DNA from: Porticoccaceae bacterium
GTDB taxonomy: Bacteria > Pseudomonadota > Gammaproteobacteria > Pseudomonadales > Porticoccaceae
Length of the DNA stretch: 64,000 bases
Direction: 5' to 3'
Assembly: GCA_021773435.1 (NCBI GenBank)
Contig: JAJFKC010000037.1
Location: forward strand, 1-64,000
Each line of letters opens with the position of its first letter. Position 1 is the stretch's first letter. The notes below the pieces were generated by a model. That model worked only from the letters and a program-made list of their open reading frames with translations, was not told the DNA's origin and ran no database searches. Both the position numbers and the translations under genes were made by a program. This document shows positions 17,642-27,011 of this stretch, piece by piece.

Positions 17642-18322
17642 ATGGCTGATCCTGTTGTTGATGCTAAATACCAGTCTATGCGCAAGCGCTTTGGTGGTGA
17701 TAATGGTGCCGGAAATGGTTACCTGGCCAACTGGTTTTTCCTACGAGAGCAAGCCTATCTTACGCCGCAAATCCGTCCGGGCGATGTGCTGGATATCGCT
17801 TGCGGTTCTGGCCTAATGCTAAAATCGCTGTCAGACGAGCATCGGGTTACCGGCATTGATTTTAACGACGACGCGTGTGTTCAAGCGAAAATTAATCAAG
17901 TGACCATCATTCGCGGTGATGCGTTTTGTTTGCCCTTCGATAACGAAAGCTTTGATGCGGTAGTTAATTGTCAGTTTTTTAACCAGCAACCCAGTGAACA
18001 GATCGCCCAGTTTTTTAGCGAAGCGAGTCGAATTTTAAAGCCCGGCGGCGAAATACATATTCTATGGCGAGGCGGGGAAACACTCGTTCATCGACTCGCC
18101 CATGGCATTTTCTCGTTAAAAAATAGATTATCCGGCGTGCCCATTTTTCCTCAATTCCTACACACACCAAAGCAATTACGTGACATGACAGAGAGCTATC
18201 ATTTAGCGGTCCGCGAACAAAGAATGACTTTGCCGCTAGGGCCAACCGATATTAACACTGACAGCCTGCTGGCAAAATGTCTGGGTGCTTCGTATTACAT
18301 GCAGTTTGAGAAAGTATCTTGA
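17642..18322 (+). CDS. Class I SAM-dependent methyltransferase
   Basis: A 226-residue methyltransferase with motif I VLDIACGSGLMLK (about 48-60), an acidic residue after the second strand (GIDFNDD), GDAFCLPF (motif II region) and ILKPGGEIHILWRG (motif III region). It starts 5 bases after the flippase-like gene and ends in a TTGA overlap with the FemAB-like gene, so it belongs to the envelope operon. A sugar, lipid or small-molecule methylation is plausible; the acceptor cannot be read. Confidence 0.87.
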   Translation: MADPVVDAKYQSMRKRFGGDNGAGNGYLANWFFLREQAYLTPQIRPGDVLDIACGSGLMLKSLSDEHRVTGIDFNDDACVQAKINQVTIIRGDAFCLPFDNESFDAVVNCQFFNQQPSEQIAQFFSEASRILKPGGEIHILWRGGETLVHRLAHGIFSLKNRLSGVPIFPQFLHTPKQLRDMTESYHLAVREQRMTLPLGPTDINTDSLLAKCLGASYYMQFEKVS

Positions 18323-19383
18323 AGATAGAGATACTCAATACCGATTCCAATACTCAAGATACCGGTGCCTGGGACGAATTTGTCGGCCAACACGATCGCG
18401 GCCTATTTTTTCATTTGTCCGCCTGGCAAAGTGTGATCAAACAAACCTATCGCTTTACCGCGCATTATCTAATCGCAAAACAAGGTTCGGCGATAGTAGG
18501 GATATTACCCGCCTGCCTGGTCAAACGGCCGTTTATTGGTAAAGCGGTCATTTCAAATCCGTTTAGTGTCTCTGCTGGCCCAGTGGCGGAATCTCCCGAC
18601 ATAGCCGAAGCACTGTTGCGACGTTTGGTGGAGGACGGAAGAAAATTCGGTGCCCGTTACATAGAACTTCGCGATGTAGCATTACCTCCACAATCTGATG
18701 ATGTAGAAACCGGAGTACCAGAGCCGTGGCAGGCACAATCGACATTTGCAACCTTCAAAAAAACACTGCTACCCGACCATGATCAAATCTTACTGGACAT
18801 CCCCAATCGGCAGCGCGCAGTAATACGCAAAGCACAAAAACATGACCTTGAAACGGTGCAGCATCGAGATGTGGATCGTTTTTTAAACGTCTATGGCCTA
18901 AGTCTGCGCAATCTTGGCACACCGATATATCCCCGCAAATATTTTTTAGCGTTACTGGATGAGTTTCCTGAATCGACTGGAATCACTACGATTTGCAAGG
19001 ACGGTGTTGATCTCACCAGCGTGCTCAGCTTTTACTATAAAGATACTGTCATGCCCTATTACGGTGGCGGCATACCCGCCGCCAGGCAGTTTAATAGTTA
19101 CCCCTATATGTATTGGCAATTGATGTGCCATGGCGTAGATAACGGCTATAGCGAATTTGACTTTGGCCGTAGCCCAATCGCCAGCGGCCCGTATTCTTTC
19201 AAAAAGAATCTGGGTTTTAAGCCTCGCAAGATGGTTTATAGCTATTTGTCGCTAGATAAACACGCCATCCCCAACCTGACCCATGACGATGATAATGTCC
19301 AACGGCTGACCAATATTTGGTCAAAATTACCGCTGGCTCTGACCAATCGTCTCGGACCACTTGGCGCAATATACGCCATCTAA
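18319..19383 (+). CDS. FemAB-like / GNAT-fold acyltransferase
   Basis: A 354-residue protein of the FemAB-like group with two GNAT-type halves. The N-terminal WDEFVGQHDRGLFFHLSAWQ and C-terminal YMYWQLMCHG...EFDFGRSPIASGPYSFKKNLGF are typical, the FGRS...GFK block being a hallmark of FemAB-related proteins in PEP-CTERM/XrtA-type exopolysaccharide loci. Family members move an aminoacyl or acyl group onto a cell-envelope acceptor. The start is TTG, overlapping the upstream TGA by four bases. Last gene of the operon. I see no exosortase gene in the window. Confidence 0.82.
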   Translation: MKIEILNTDSNTQDTGAWDEFVGQHDRGLFFHLSAWQSVIKQTYRFTAHYLIAKQGSAIVGILPACLVKRPFIGKAVISNPFSVSAGPVAESPDIAEALLRRLVEDGRKFGARYIELRDVALPPQSDDVETGVPEPWQAQSTFATFKKTLLPDHDQILLDIPNRQRAVIRKAQKHDLETVQHRDVDRFLNVYGLSLRNLGTPIYPRKYFLALLDEFPESTGITTICKDGVDLTSVLSFYYKDTVMPYYGGGIPAARQFNSYPYMYWQLMCHGVDNGYSEFDFGRSPIASGPYSFKKNLGFKPRKMVYSYLSLDKHAIPNLTHDDDNVQRLTNIWSKLPLALTNRLGPLGAIYAI

Positions 19384-19408
19384 CCCAACTCGATAATTTC
19401 AATCAATT

Positions 19409-20293
19409 TTATTGAGCTTCCGTAAGGCCAGTCAATTTTAATTGATGCTTGTTCGCCAATTCAGCAAGCGTAATACTCGCGCGCTCCCCTGCAAACAACT
19501 TCTTCATTTTTTCAAAAGCACGGCGACGATTGAGCATCAATAGCGTATTGACCCAAAGCGGTGTATCGCGCATGTGGATATATTTTTTTCCAAACCGGAA
19601 ATCATAGGGATGGCAATAGAACCAGGGCGCCTGGTCATCAGGTAATCGAGCTAATGCATTTTCAATAAATCTGTTTGGAAAATAGCGAAAGTAAATGCCG
19701 CCTAAAAATGGCAGCCTCAGACCCAAACAGGAAGTAACGGGCGCAGGCATTTCAAGCAGTCCGCAGGGCCATAAAAAAGGCGCCTGCGGAGCGTCCGACA
19801 TGCTGTAACGGGGATTGCGCGCCGGTAAGACACTGGATGAATAACTAAAACCCAAAGATTGTAATATACCCGGCGCCCAGGGCGTGGCCGCGGTTATAGA
19901 GAACATAGGCGCCCGATAGCCACTTAGTCTTTTACCACTGATATCTTCAAGTATATTTTTACCTTTTTGGGTATCCGTGCTGAATTGTTGCTCGCTGAGC
20001 GAATTAACGGGAACATGCTCTAAGCCGTGCAAGCCGAGTTCATGGCCCTGTTCGGAAATACGTCTTACCATCGCCGGATAATTTTTGGCCAGCTCTCCAA
20101 CGATAAAAAAACTGCCTGGTTTTTTTTCTGTCTCCAACCAGGCTAGCACCTGATCTACAACTTCCACAAAAGAACCATCTGTGTGAATGTCTGGGTCTTC
20201 AACATCCATGGTGAATGGAACGCTGGCGGAATGAGAAAGCAAATTAGAGTATGGGTCAGACAAGCGTGTTTCAGATAAGGGCATTTCAGACAT
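19409..20293 (-). CDS. Polysaccharide deacetylase (NodB homology)
   Basis: About 294 residues from the chosen ATG. It has the NodB-fold motif with the catalytic and metal Asp pair in FTMDVEDPDIH, then LGLHGLEH (metal His), SGYRAPMFS, and the C-terminal YFRYFPNRF...WFYCHPYDFRF segment typical of the XrtA/DUF3473-type deacetylases. It would remove N- or O-acetyl groups from an envelope polysaccharide. The frame is open upstream to 20485 but that would run deep into the FAD monooxygenase; the chosen start overlaps it by only 8 bases, implying a shared transcript. It faces the FemAB-like gene. Confidence 0.83.
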   Translation of the reverse strand: MSEMPLSETRLSDPYSNLLSHSASVPFTMDVEDPDIHTDGSFVEVVDQVLAWLETEKKPGSFFIVGELAKNYPAMVRRISEQGHELGLHGLEHVPVNSLSEQQFSTDTQKGKNILEDISGKRLSGYRAPMFSITAATPWAPGILQSLGFSYSSSVLPARNPRYSMSDAPQAPFLWPCGLLEMPAPVTSCLGLRLPFLGGIYFRYFPNRFIENALARLPDDQAPWFYCHPYDFRFGKKYIHMRDTPLWVNTLLMLNRRRAFEKMKKLFAGERASITLAELANKHQLKLTGLTEAQ

Positions 20294-21422
20294 TGGAATA
20301 TTTACGATTAAAATATTGCTGAAATAACCAGTTGGGTAAGAAGCGCATGGCATTGTCCCGTAACAACCAGTCAAGATTATTCTGTGGCGCATACCAGCGT
20401 ACCGCCTTACGGGTTTGCCGCTGAATGGGGTCGATAATGGGTCGGTTCGCCGCTTCATAGCTGAGCAACGCTTTAGGTATATCACGCTGCAGCTTTAAAC
20501 TTTCGGCCAATCTGCTTGCGCCAGTAATAGCTGCACCGGCGCCACGACCGGAAAATAACGTCATACAGTGGGCTGCATCACCTAGTATAACCGTTCTTCC
20601 AACAACCCAATCCTCGGCCTTAACCTGCTTTAGAATATCCATGTAATGCGGTTGATCTGGACAATGTTCTAACACCCTACCAATGACGGTTCCTGCGTTG
20701 TCAAAGCCGGCCAGAAGTGTCTGGGTTTGCTCGTCTTTTGGTGGCATCTTCCGAGCATCACTAGACCAGATAAATACCGAACCCAAATCCCCTTCGAGCG
20801 TGTTAAATATTGCCATGTACCGACCTTTTTGCATATGCGTCTCAAACTTGTTCTCCAAATTCAGCACATTTGGCAAGCGAAAAGCGGCGCAATATAAATC
20901 CAGGTAATCGATGGTAACGGAGTCGGGAAAAAGCAGTGGACGAGTCGATGAGTTTGGACCTTCAGCAATAACAGCTAAATCATATTTCTCTTGCAGGCCA
21001 GAAGTAAAACCCACTTCAACTGCACCTGTTTGGTTAGAAATAATCTCAATAGAATCGTTAAAACGAATTTCCATTTTATCACGCGCGGTTTGATATAAAA
21101 CGTCCACTACGTCATCACGCATTATTTGTAGAACGTCTACATTTTCAAATAACTTCTGGTAATCAAGCGCGAGTAATGTTGTCTCGTTTTTATTATGATA
21201 ACTTGAGCTAGTGATACCCATATTACGTTCTTGCATCGCCGACAACACACCAAGCTCACCTGCGTACTGGTAGGCTTTATCTGAGAGAGAAACTAGAAAT
21301 CCACCTTTTAAAGGCGCACTTGCCTGCTCGACAATCACTGGCTCAAAGCCTTGTCGTTTGAGCCACAAACCAGCCGTCAATCCGGCTATACCCGCTCCCG
21401 AAATTAATACTTTGCGTGACAT
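20286..21422 (-). CDS. FAD-dependent monooxygenase (PHBH fold)
   Basis: A 378-residue flavoprotein monooxygenase. The N-terminal dinucleotide-binding motif is SGAGIAGLTAGLWL (Gly9, Gly11, Gly14), and the second FAD motif is ILGDAAHCMTLFSGRGAG (279-296). This is the p-hydroxybenzoate hydroxylase superfamily, which hydroxylates aromatic or polyketide-type substrates with NAD(P)H. It overlaps the deacetylase by a few bases, an unusual partner for this family; it may modify a lipid or pigment made by the envelope locus, or simply be a neighbour. Confidence 0.88.
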   Translation of the reverse strand: MSRKVLISGAGIAGLTAGLWLKRQGFEPVIVEQASAPLKGGFLVSLSDKAYQYAGELGVLSAMQERNMGITSSSYHNKNETTLLALDYQKLFENVDVLQIMRDDVVDVLYQTARDKMEIRFNDSIEIISNQTGAVEVGFTSGLQEKYDLAVIAEGPNSSTRPLLFPDSVTIDYLDLYCAAFRLPNVLNLENKFETHMQKGRYMAIFNTLEGDLGSVFIWSSDARKMPPKDEQTQTLLAGFDNAGTVIGRVLEHCPDQPHYMDILKQVKAEDWVVGRTVILGDAAHCMTLFSGRGAGAAITGASRLAESLKLQRDIPKALLSYEAANRPIIDPIQRQTRKAVRWYAPQNNLDWLLRDNAMRFLPNWLFQQYFNRKYSNV

Positions 21423-21481
21423 CTACTCTCGCCTTAATAAGTTTCGCAATTTCATTGCAACCTGATCAAACCCTATAGCGC

Positions 21482-22327
21482 TCAATGCAATTTATTTGCA
21501 AGCTCAGCATATTGGTCAAGAATGGGTAATATTTGATCGCTACTCTCTGAGGGCATCGGATAAATAAGATGGGTAAAACCTCGTTCTATTAAAGCACTGG
21601 AAGCCGCTTCATCCGCAGGCGCAGCGAATACTGCTTTATCAAAACGCTGATAATTTTTCCCCGATTGTTCACATTCATGGCGTAAAGTATCCAGACCATC
21701 TTCAAAACCCGGCATAAAGCCAATAGGCATCCAGCCATCGCAGTACTCGACGGCACGTGGGAAGGCCCATTTCGATTGAGCGCCCATCCATAGTGGCGGC
21801 CCGTCGGCCTGCTTCGGTTTTGGGTAGGACCAGATGGGATCAAAGTCGACATATTCGCCATGAAATTCAGGTTCCTCCTGGGTCCAGATTTCACGCATAG
21901 CCAGAACTTTTTCTCTGACGACTTTCCAACGGGTATTAAATTCAACACCGTGATTGGCCATTTCTTCGGCATTCCAGCCCGCGCCAATACCTAAAATTAA
22001 TCGGCCTTCGGAAATAACATCCAGCGAAGCCACTTCCTTTGCCAGTTGAATGGGATCACGTTCGACTACCAGACATATCCCCATACCGAGTTGAATACGA
22101 CTGGTAACTGCTGCTGCCGCCGCCAGGGCGACGAACGGGTCGTGAGTATGCCAATATTCTTTGGGTAAATCTCCGCCACCGGGCCAGGGCGATTGCCGGG
22201 ACACCGGTATATGGGTGTGCTCGCAGACAAACAGAGAATCCAGGCCCCGCTCTTCAACCGCCTCTGCTAGCTCTATAGGTTGTATGGAATAGTCTGTGGG
22301 AAAAATAGACACACCGATATGGGCCAT
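21482..22327 (-). CDS. Luciferase-like (LLM) oxidoreductase
   Basis: A 281-residue bacterial-luciferase-fold oxidoreductase from the chosen ATG, which has GAGGATG 7 bases upstream (an earlier in-frame start at 22363 has none). Family motifs are LFVCEHTHIP near residue 35, SEGRLILGIGAGWNAEEM near 115 and PPLWMGAQ near 170. This pattern matches subfamilies often annotated as F420-dependent (TIGR03619-like). FMN is an alternative cofactor. The gene is single and divergent from the PPOX/LLM pair. Confidence 0.85.
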   Translation of the reverse strand: MAHIGVSIFPTDYSIQPIELAEAVEERGLDSLFVCEHTHIPVSRQSPWPGGGDLPKEYWHTHDPFVALAAAAAVTSRIQLGMGICLVVERDPIQLAKEVASLDVISEGRLILGIGAGWNAEEMANHGVEFNTRWKVVREKVLAMREIWTQEEPEFHGEYVDFDPIWSYPKPKQADGPPLWMGAQSKWAFPRAVEYCDGWMPIGFMPGFEDGLDTLRHECEQSGKNYQRFDKAVFAAPADEAASSALIERGFTHLIYPMPSESSDQILPILDQYAELANKLH

Positions 22328-22461
22328 GAGTACATCCTCATCATTGATTTTGCCAGACTGCAAGTCTAGGCAAGTACACTCTCAAAAGCCATTAAACACC
22401 AGGCCCATGGTTATGTTAAATTTGGCTTATTTAACTGGATGACAAGACTTGGGGTTGCTAT

Positions 22462-22908
22462 TTGAAACTGAAACAAAACCTTATTGAACAGCGCCTGGCT
22501 AGTTGGCCGATCGCACGACTCGCGACAGTCAACGTCGAAGGACAAACCCATCAAGTCCCAATTGTGTTTGTCTGGCAAGCCGGAAAAATCTGGTCGCCGG
22601 TGGATGGTAAGCTCAAGCGTGGCACTCAATTAACGCGGGTCAAAAATGCTATGGCTAATCCTGAGGGAAGCATTTTGCTCGATGAATACAGTGATAATTG
22701 GTCACAGCTTTGGTGGTTGCGTATTGATGTCATTATAAAAGTGGTCTATCTGGAGGAAGCGCAGGACCCATTCAAATCAGAAGCTAACAATGCAGTTACC
22801 ATATTGCAAAACAAATATCCGCAATACCAACACACAGCTGTTCTTACCGAGCCACCAACACTGCTACACATGACACCAACCCATCTCAATAGTTGGCAGG
22901 CGAGTTAA
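22462..22908 (+). CDS. PPOX-class (TIGR03668-like) F420/FMN-binding protein
   Basis: A 148-residue split-barrel protein of the pyridoxamine-phosphate-oxidase-like superfamily. The RLATVNVEGQTHQVPIVFVW opening and the WSQLWWLRIDV strand are close to the subfamily annotated as F420-dependent PPOX (TIGR03668). The start appears to be TTG. It is separated by only 3 bases from an LLM oxidoreductase, so the two are probably translated together and may share a deazaflavin or flavin cofactor. Substrate unknown. Confidence 0.8.
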   Translation: MKLKQNLIEQRLASWPIARLATVNVEGQTHQVPIVFVWQAGKIWSPVDGKLKRGTQLTRVKNAMANPEGSILLDEYSDNWSQLWWLRIDVIIKVVYLEEAQDPFKSEANNAVTILQNKYPQYQHTAVLTEPPTLLHMTPTHLNSWQAS

Positions 22909-22911
22909 GGT

Positions 22912-23832
22912 ATGCATCTTGGCTTAACACCCTGGCGTTCAGATCACACGGCCCAGGCATTGATCGAACAAGCTATATTTGCCGAGCAGTTGGGTTATGA
23001 ATCTTTCTGGCTGCCAGAAAACCATTTTATCGATACGGCTATTCCTGACCCACTGATGCTCCTGGCCTGTGTTGCTGGCGCTACCACTCGATTAAAACTG
23101 GCCACCGCATCTTATTTACTACCCCTGCGTCATCCCTTGCATGCCGCAGCTCAGGTGGCTGCGTTGGATCAACTATCCGGCGGGCGGGTTATTCTTGGTG
23201 TCGGTAGAGGGGTCGCAACCAATATGCTCAAAGCCTTTAACGTAGAACCCAAAAATAAGCGTCAATATTTTGAACAGAATTTGGGTTTGATGATTAAGGC
23301 CTGGTCTGGGGCAAACGTTGCTACCAACGACGCTGATAGTCCAGAGACGAAAGTCTTCTTACATCCCTTACCCGTTCAGATACCCCACCCCGATATTTGG
23401 GTCGCAGCTTTCGGCCCCAAGGCCCTGGCTCAGGCTGGCAGGCTTGGTCTACCCTATTTCGCTTCGCCGCTTGAGACGCTTGATGATTTAATCAAAAACT
23501 TCGCGCTGCACAGCGAGGCCTGTGAAAGCGCTGGGCAAATGATTCCACCAATACGACCGATTATGCGCAGGGTCTTTGTCAGTGAAGACAATGCAAGTAT
23601 TCGGGCGCTGAGAAAACAATTGAATACAGACGATCAACGCAGTCAATGGCGGGCCCAGCATGCAAAGCTAGATGACTGGATGCTGATTGGTAACAAAGCT
23701 TTTGTCAGACAAAAAACCGATGAATACCAGCAGCGTTTAGGGATTACACATTTGGTCATCACACCACTGCAGCAAATAGCACAGGATGAACAAACAGAGT
23801 CACTTAATCTTGTTGCCGAAGCCCTTAGTTAA
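22912..23832 (+). CDS. Luciferase-like (LLM) oxidoreductase
   Basis: A 306-residue LLM-fold protein. LGLTPWRSDH..., YESFWLPENHF (35-45) and SGGRVILGVGRGVA (92-105) are family positions. The PDIWVAAFGPKAL segment (about 161-173) is where the cofactor phosphate would bind. It starts 3 bases after the PPOX-like gene, a strong sign of a two-gene operon. Whether it uses F420 or FMN is not decidable here. It converges with a methyltransferase gene. Confidence 0.83.
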   Translation: MHLGLTPWRSDHTAQALIEQAIFAEQLGYESFWLPENHFIDTAIPDPLMLLACVAGATTRLKLATASYLLPLRHPLHAAAQVAALDQLSGGRVILGVGRGVATNMLKAFNVEPKNKRQYFEQNLGLMIKAWSGANVATNDADSPETKVFLHPLPVQIPHPDIWVAAFGPKALAQAGRLGLPYFASPLETLDDLIKNFALHSEACESAGQMIPPIRPIMRRVFVSEDNASIRALRKQLNTDDQRSQWRAQHAKLDDWMLIGNKAFVRQKTDEYQQRLGITHLVITPLQQIAQDEQTESLNLVAEALS

Positions 23833-23897
23833 CAGGCTCAAGCAAGCTAAACCACAAGACTCAAAATCCTAAAAAATTAAACCTGAAACCTCACACT

Positions 23898-24752
23898 TCA
23901 AACCTTTTGAGCGGTGACTAGCAATCCCAAAGCATCCATCGTGATTCCCGTTTCGCTGTTATGTGAGTCAAGCAAAGTGGCTAGTTCGCCAGCAATACTG
24001 GCTCGCACTTCTTCATCAGGATCAGCTAACCTGATGGCGCCGCCCGTAGGTGAAAGTTCCATCAAATAGCTTACCGCCTCATCCACGTCGACTCCGAGAA
24101 CAAAAGGTGTATGAAACGGCTCAACTGCGACGTCGCAAAACCCCGCCTCATTAAGAATATTTTTTACTCTGGCGTCATCGCAAAGCGAAAACGGCCCTGG
24201 TGTGCCGGGTGGCGGCAGAGCGGGGACGGATATATAGTTTGCCGCCACCGCCAACGGCAGGCGCACCCAGGCATTGTCGTCTCGCCCTGCCCAGCACATA
24301 AAGACCAGCCGCCCACCGGGTTTCAAGCTGCGGTAGATGTTTTTGAATGCCATCACTGGATCATCGAAAAACATCACGCCAAAGCGGGAAAAAACGAAAT
24401 CGTAGTGACCTACCGGCAGCGTGGATGTCTGTGCATCGGCACATTGAAAAGAGATATTTTTTACCCCGTTTCTTTTGGCTCTATTTTGAGCGGCATCCAC
24501 CATGGTTGTGGAAATATCCAGACCATGCACGTGACCGCCAGGGCCAAGCTCTGCTGCGAGCTGAATAGTGGTCTCTCCACAACCAAAACCGATATCCAGA
24601 CCGCATTCATCGCTTGAGATCATTGCAGCGTCGATGGCACACTGGCCAAAGGGTTGAAGGCTGGCTTCCAGGCGATCTTCGCGACTCACCCACTTTTGGC
24701 CTCCCTCGCCGTTCCAGAATTTCGCCATCTCAGCATTTGGTTTATCAGTCAT
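23898..24752 (-). CDS. Class I SAM-dependent methyltransferase
   Basis: A 284-residue methyltransferase of the UbiE-like group. Motif I is LDIGFGCGETTIQLA (54-68), preceded by the substrate-side FWNGEGGQKWV opening. GLDISTTMVDAAQ holds the acidic SAM-ribose ligand, and SLKPGGRLVFMCW is the later conserved strand. Family members act on small molecules or quinones. It is a single gene; the segment upstream of its start carries degenerate short repeats and a hairpin shared with the end of the gloB-like gene. Confidence 0.85.
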   Translation of the reverse strand: MTDKPNAEMAKFWNGEGGQKWVSREDRLEASLQPFGQCAIDAAMISSDECGLDIGFGCGETTIQLAAELGPGGHVHGLDISTTMVDAAQNRAKRNGVKNISFQCADAQTSTLPVGHYDFVFSRFGVMFFDDPVMAFKNIYRSLKPGGRLVFMCWAGRDDNAWVRLPLAVAANYISVPALPPPGTPGPFSLCDDARVKNILNEAGFCDVAVEPFHTPFVLGVDVDEAVSYLMELSPTGGAIRLADPDEEVRASIAGELATLLDSHNSETGITMDALGLLVTAQKV

Positions 24753-24820
24753 ACGCTATCTACCCTACGTTATCAGCCATAATTTATTAGCCATACCTTG
24801 TCAGCCACTTGGTTAGCAAA

Positions 24821-24851
24821 GCCTTATCGGCACTTTTTTTGCCGACAAGGC
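24821..24851. repeat. Hairpin between the methyltransferase and the gloB-like gene
   Basis: GCCTTATCGGCA (24821-24832) pairs with TGCCGACAAGGC (24840-24851) over 12 bp with one mismatch, and the loop is a T-run. The T-run lies in the loop and not after the stem, so it is not a textbook terminator on either strand. Just left of it, 24760-24825 contains several degenerate copies of a CAGCCA/AGCCATA-type element. Confidence 0.4.
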
Positions 24852-24905
24852 CAGTCGCGAATTTAATCTCGGCCTCGGGATCAATTTGTCAATCCGGGCA
24901 ACCCA

Positions 24906-25697
24906 CTACCAACTGTTGCGCATTTCGCGAAGTTTCACAAACACGGTTTCAGCGTCTGGATTTTCGGGCAGATCGGGAAAAGCCTCTCGCAAACCAGCAA
25001 TCACCGACGGACTGTGCAGACGGAAAAATGTATTGATATCTTTTTCCTGGCCCAATGTCGTCACAAGTGCCGCTGCTGGATCCTGGTTTTTTGTCTGCTT
25101 TAATAAGGCCTTTGCGTGTTCATTGTCCGGTTCCCGATCCAGGGTGAACTCCAGATTATTATTGAGATAATCATGGCCTGGATAAATCAACGTGTCTTCA
25201 CCCAATTCAGCCAGTTGCTTAACAAAGGTTTCATAGAGTTCCACCGGATGACCGCCGCCGTGACAGTTGCCCGCTCCAGCATTAAACAAGGTGTCTCCAC
25301 TAAACAAGCCTGGCTGCTCTGTTTTAGAAAGCAGACAAATGTGGCACATGGTGTGGCCAGGGGTATCCAGCGCTAATAGCTCAACGGTTTTTCCAACCTT
25401 GATCACCTCACCGGCTTCCAGACCTCTATCCATACCCTCAATGCTGCTGCCTGCGTTTTTATGGGCCAGCACTTTAGCACCGGTGGCATCGACAATAGCC
25501 TGATTGCCGCCGGTGTGGTCAAAATGTTCGTGGGTATTTAATATCTGAGTAATTTCCCAGCCTTTTTCCCTGCAAACATCCAGACACATTTTGTGGGCCA
25601 GTGGGTCGATGGCCAACGCTTCGCCGGTTTCCGGACAAACCACCAGATAATTAAAATTGCGATAGTCGTTTCCTGTCCATACCTGTTCAACGATCAT
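24906..25697 (-). CDS. gloB: Hydroxyacylglutathione hydrolase-like MBL-fold protein (glyoxalase II)
   Basis: A 263-residue metallo-beta-lactamase-fold hydrolase. The metal motif THEHFDHTGG gives His56, His58, Asp60 and His61; DTPGHTMCHICLL and FSGDTLFNAGAGNCHGG supply the next metal ligands and the glutathione-site pattern typical of glyoxalase II. It would hydrolyse S-lactoylglutathione to D-lactate. Length and the C-terminal NTFFRLHSPSV segment (glyoxalase II C-terminal domain) agree. It lies downstream of an LLM gene on the same strand. Confidence 0.86.
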   Translation of the reverse strand: MIVEQVWTGNDYRNFNYLVVCPETGEALAIDPLAHKMCLDVCREKGWEITQILNTHEHFDHTGGNQAIVDATGAKVLAHKNAGSSIEGMDRGLEAGEVIKVGKTVELLALDTPGHTMCHICLLSKTEQPGLFSGDTLFNAGAGNCHGGGHPVELYETFVKQLAELGEDTLIYPGHDYLNNNLEFTLDREPDNEHAKALLKQTKNQDPAAALVTTLGQEKDINTFFRLHSPSVIAGLREAFPDLPENPDAETVFVKLREMRNSW

Positions 25698-25743
25698 GTT
25701 ATTTCCTCTGCTCGATTTTGTAGTGGTTATCTATCACCGTTTT

Positions 25744-26748
25744 TTAGGATGCTAGTTCTTTTATCAGCGCTGGACGTTGCTCCCGTGGGGCATAAGTAAA
25801 GTTGATACTGATACGATCAACCAGGCCGGTATAACGTTCCTTAATCATCGGCACAATTTCGTCCGGCTCTCCAACCACGGCAAAACTGTTGAGCATTTCA
25901 TCAGTGATTAAATCACCCATGGCGACCCATTCGCCGCGCTTGGACATCTGGTTTAGCTCGGGCTGCAAATTTTCCCAACCGTGGGATTCGAGCACGCGCT
26001 TGTAGGCAGGGGTCGAGGAATAAAAAGCAATGCGCTCTCTGATGGCCCTGTCGTTCTTTGTAAACTCATCTTCATTTTGCCCAGAGACAATAAACACCGG
26101 GTAAGACAATTCAAAATCACTACGCTTCAAACCGCGCTTTGCCAGACCTTTTTCAATAATAGGCAAAGTGTGATTGCGTAAATAGTCAACAGTCGTTAGC
26201 GGATGCACCAGCATACCTTCACATAAATCAGCCGCGACTTCCGTCATCATGGGCCCTACTGCGGCAATAAACACCCGGGGCGGGCCGTAATCGCTGAGCG
26301 CTGGGGTAAACATCGGCGTCATCAAAGTGTGGTTATAAAATTCACCACGGAAATTCAATGGTTCACCGTCATACCAATTGGCCCAGATAGCGCGCATAGC
26401 CAGAATCATTTCGCGCATTCGCGCCGCGGGCTTGCCCCAGGGCATGGAGAAGCGTTTTTCGATATGAGCTTTAATCTGAGAACCCATGCCGAGGATAAAA
26501 CGCCCTTCCGAATAACTGTTTATATCGTTCCCCATCGCCGCGAGATTAAGTGGGTTGCGCCCAAACGCCACTGCAATGGCGGTAATAAGGTCGATATCTT
26601 TACTGTGTTCAGCCGCCAGCACCAATGGCAGAAAAGGATCGTGCCCGGTCTCGATAGACTGCGCGCCGTCATAGCCCGCCGCCTCCATTGGGCCAATACG
26701 ATCAACAATTTTGTCCATACCCATGGGCAGTTCGCCATCTACTTTCAT
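25744..26748 (-). CDS. Luciferase-like (LLM) oxidoreductase, TIGR03617-like
   Basis: A 334-residue LLM-fold protein. KVDGELPMGMDKIVD at the start and GYDGAQSIETGHDPFLPL near 33-50 are characteristic of the TIGR03617 subfamily, commonly annotated as F420-dependent. SEGRFILGMGSQIKAHIEKRF (about 99-119) and PRVFIAAVGPMMTEVA (about 174-189) are the usual family blocks. GGAG precedes the ATG. It is upstream of gloB on the same strand (46 bases apart) and divergent from glcD. Confidence 0.85.
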   Translation of the reverse strand: MKVDGELPMGMDKIVDRIGPMEAAGYDGAQSIETGHDPFLPLVLAAEHSKDIDLITAIAVAFGRNPLNLAAMGNDINSYSEGRFILGMGSQIKAHIEKRFSMPWGKPAARMREMILAMRAIWANWYDGEPLNFRGEFYNHTLMTPMFTPALSDYGPPRVFIAAVGPMMTEVAADLCEGMLVHPLTTVDYLRNHTLPIIEKGLAKRGLKRSDFELSYPVFIVSGQNEDEFTKNDRAIRERIAFYSSTPAYKRVLESHGWENLQPELNQMSKRGEWVAMGDLITDEMLNSFAVVGEPDEIVPMIKERYTGLVDRISINFTYAPREQRPALIKELAS

Positions 26749-27011
26749 TTTGCTCTCCTGTTTCTGTGGATGTTTGCTTCCGGATGTAACTTTCCGAATG
26801 TGTGTTTTCGAGAATTAACTGTTGAGAGTTCATCATCATATCTGTTCGCCGCTATTCAAGCACATTCAGGCACGCTCATATAAGACCTTGAGAAGAATTT
26901 CGGGCAAATGCTCAGACTGAGCGAACTTACCTGGTGGATACCCCATTAAATGACCTGCTCTGGTACCATGGGGCAAATAAACATAACTCTCACATTCAGG
27001 TAAAACCGACC

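Noticed and set aside
20294-20485. N-terminal extension of the deacetylase
   Set aside because: It overlaps 192 bases of the FAD monooxygenase and lacks NodB-family similarity; it is the other gene read in a second frame.
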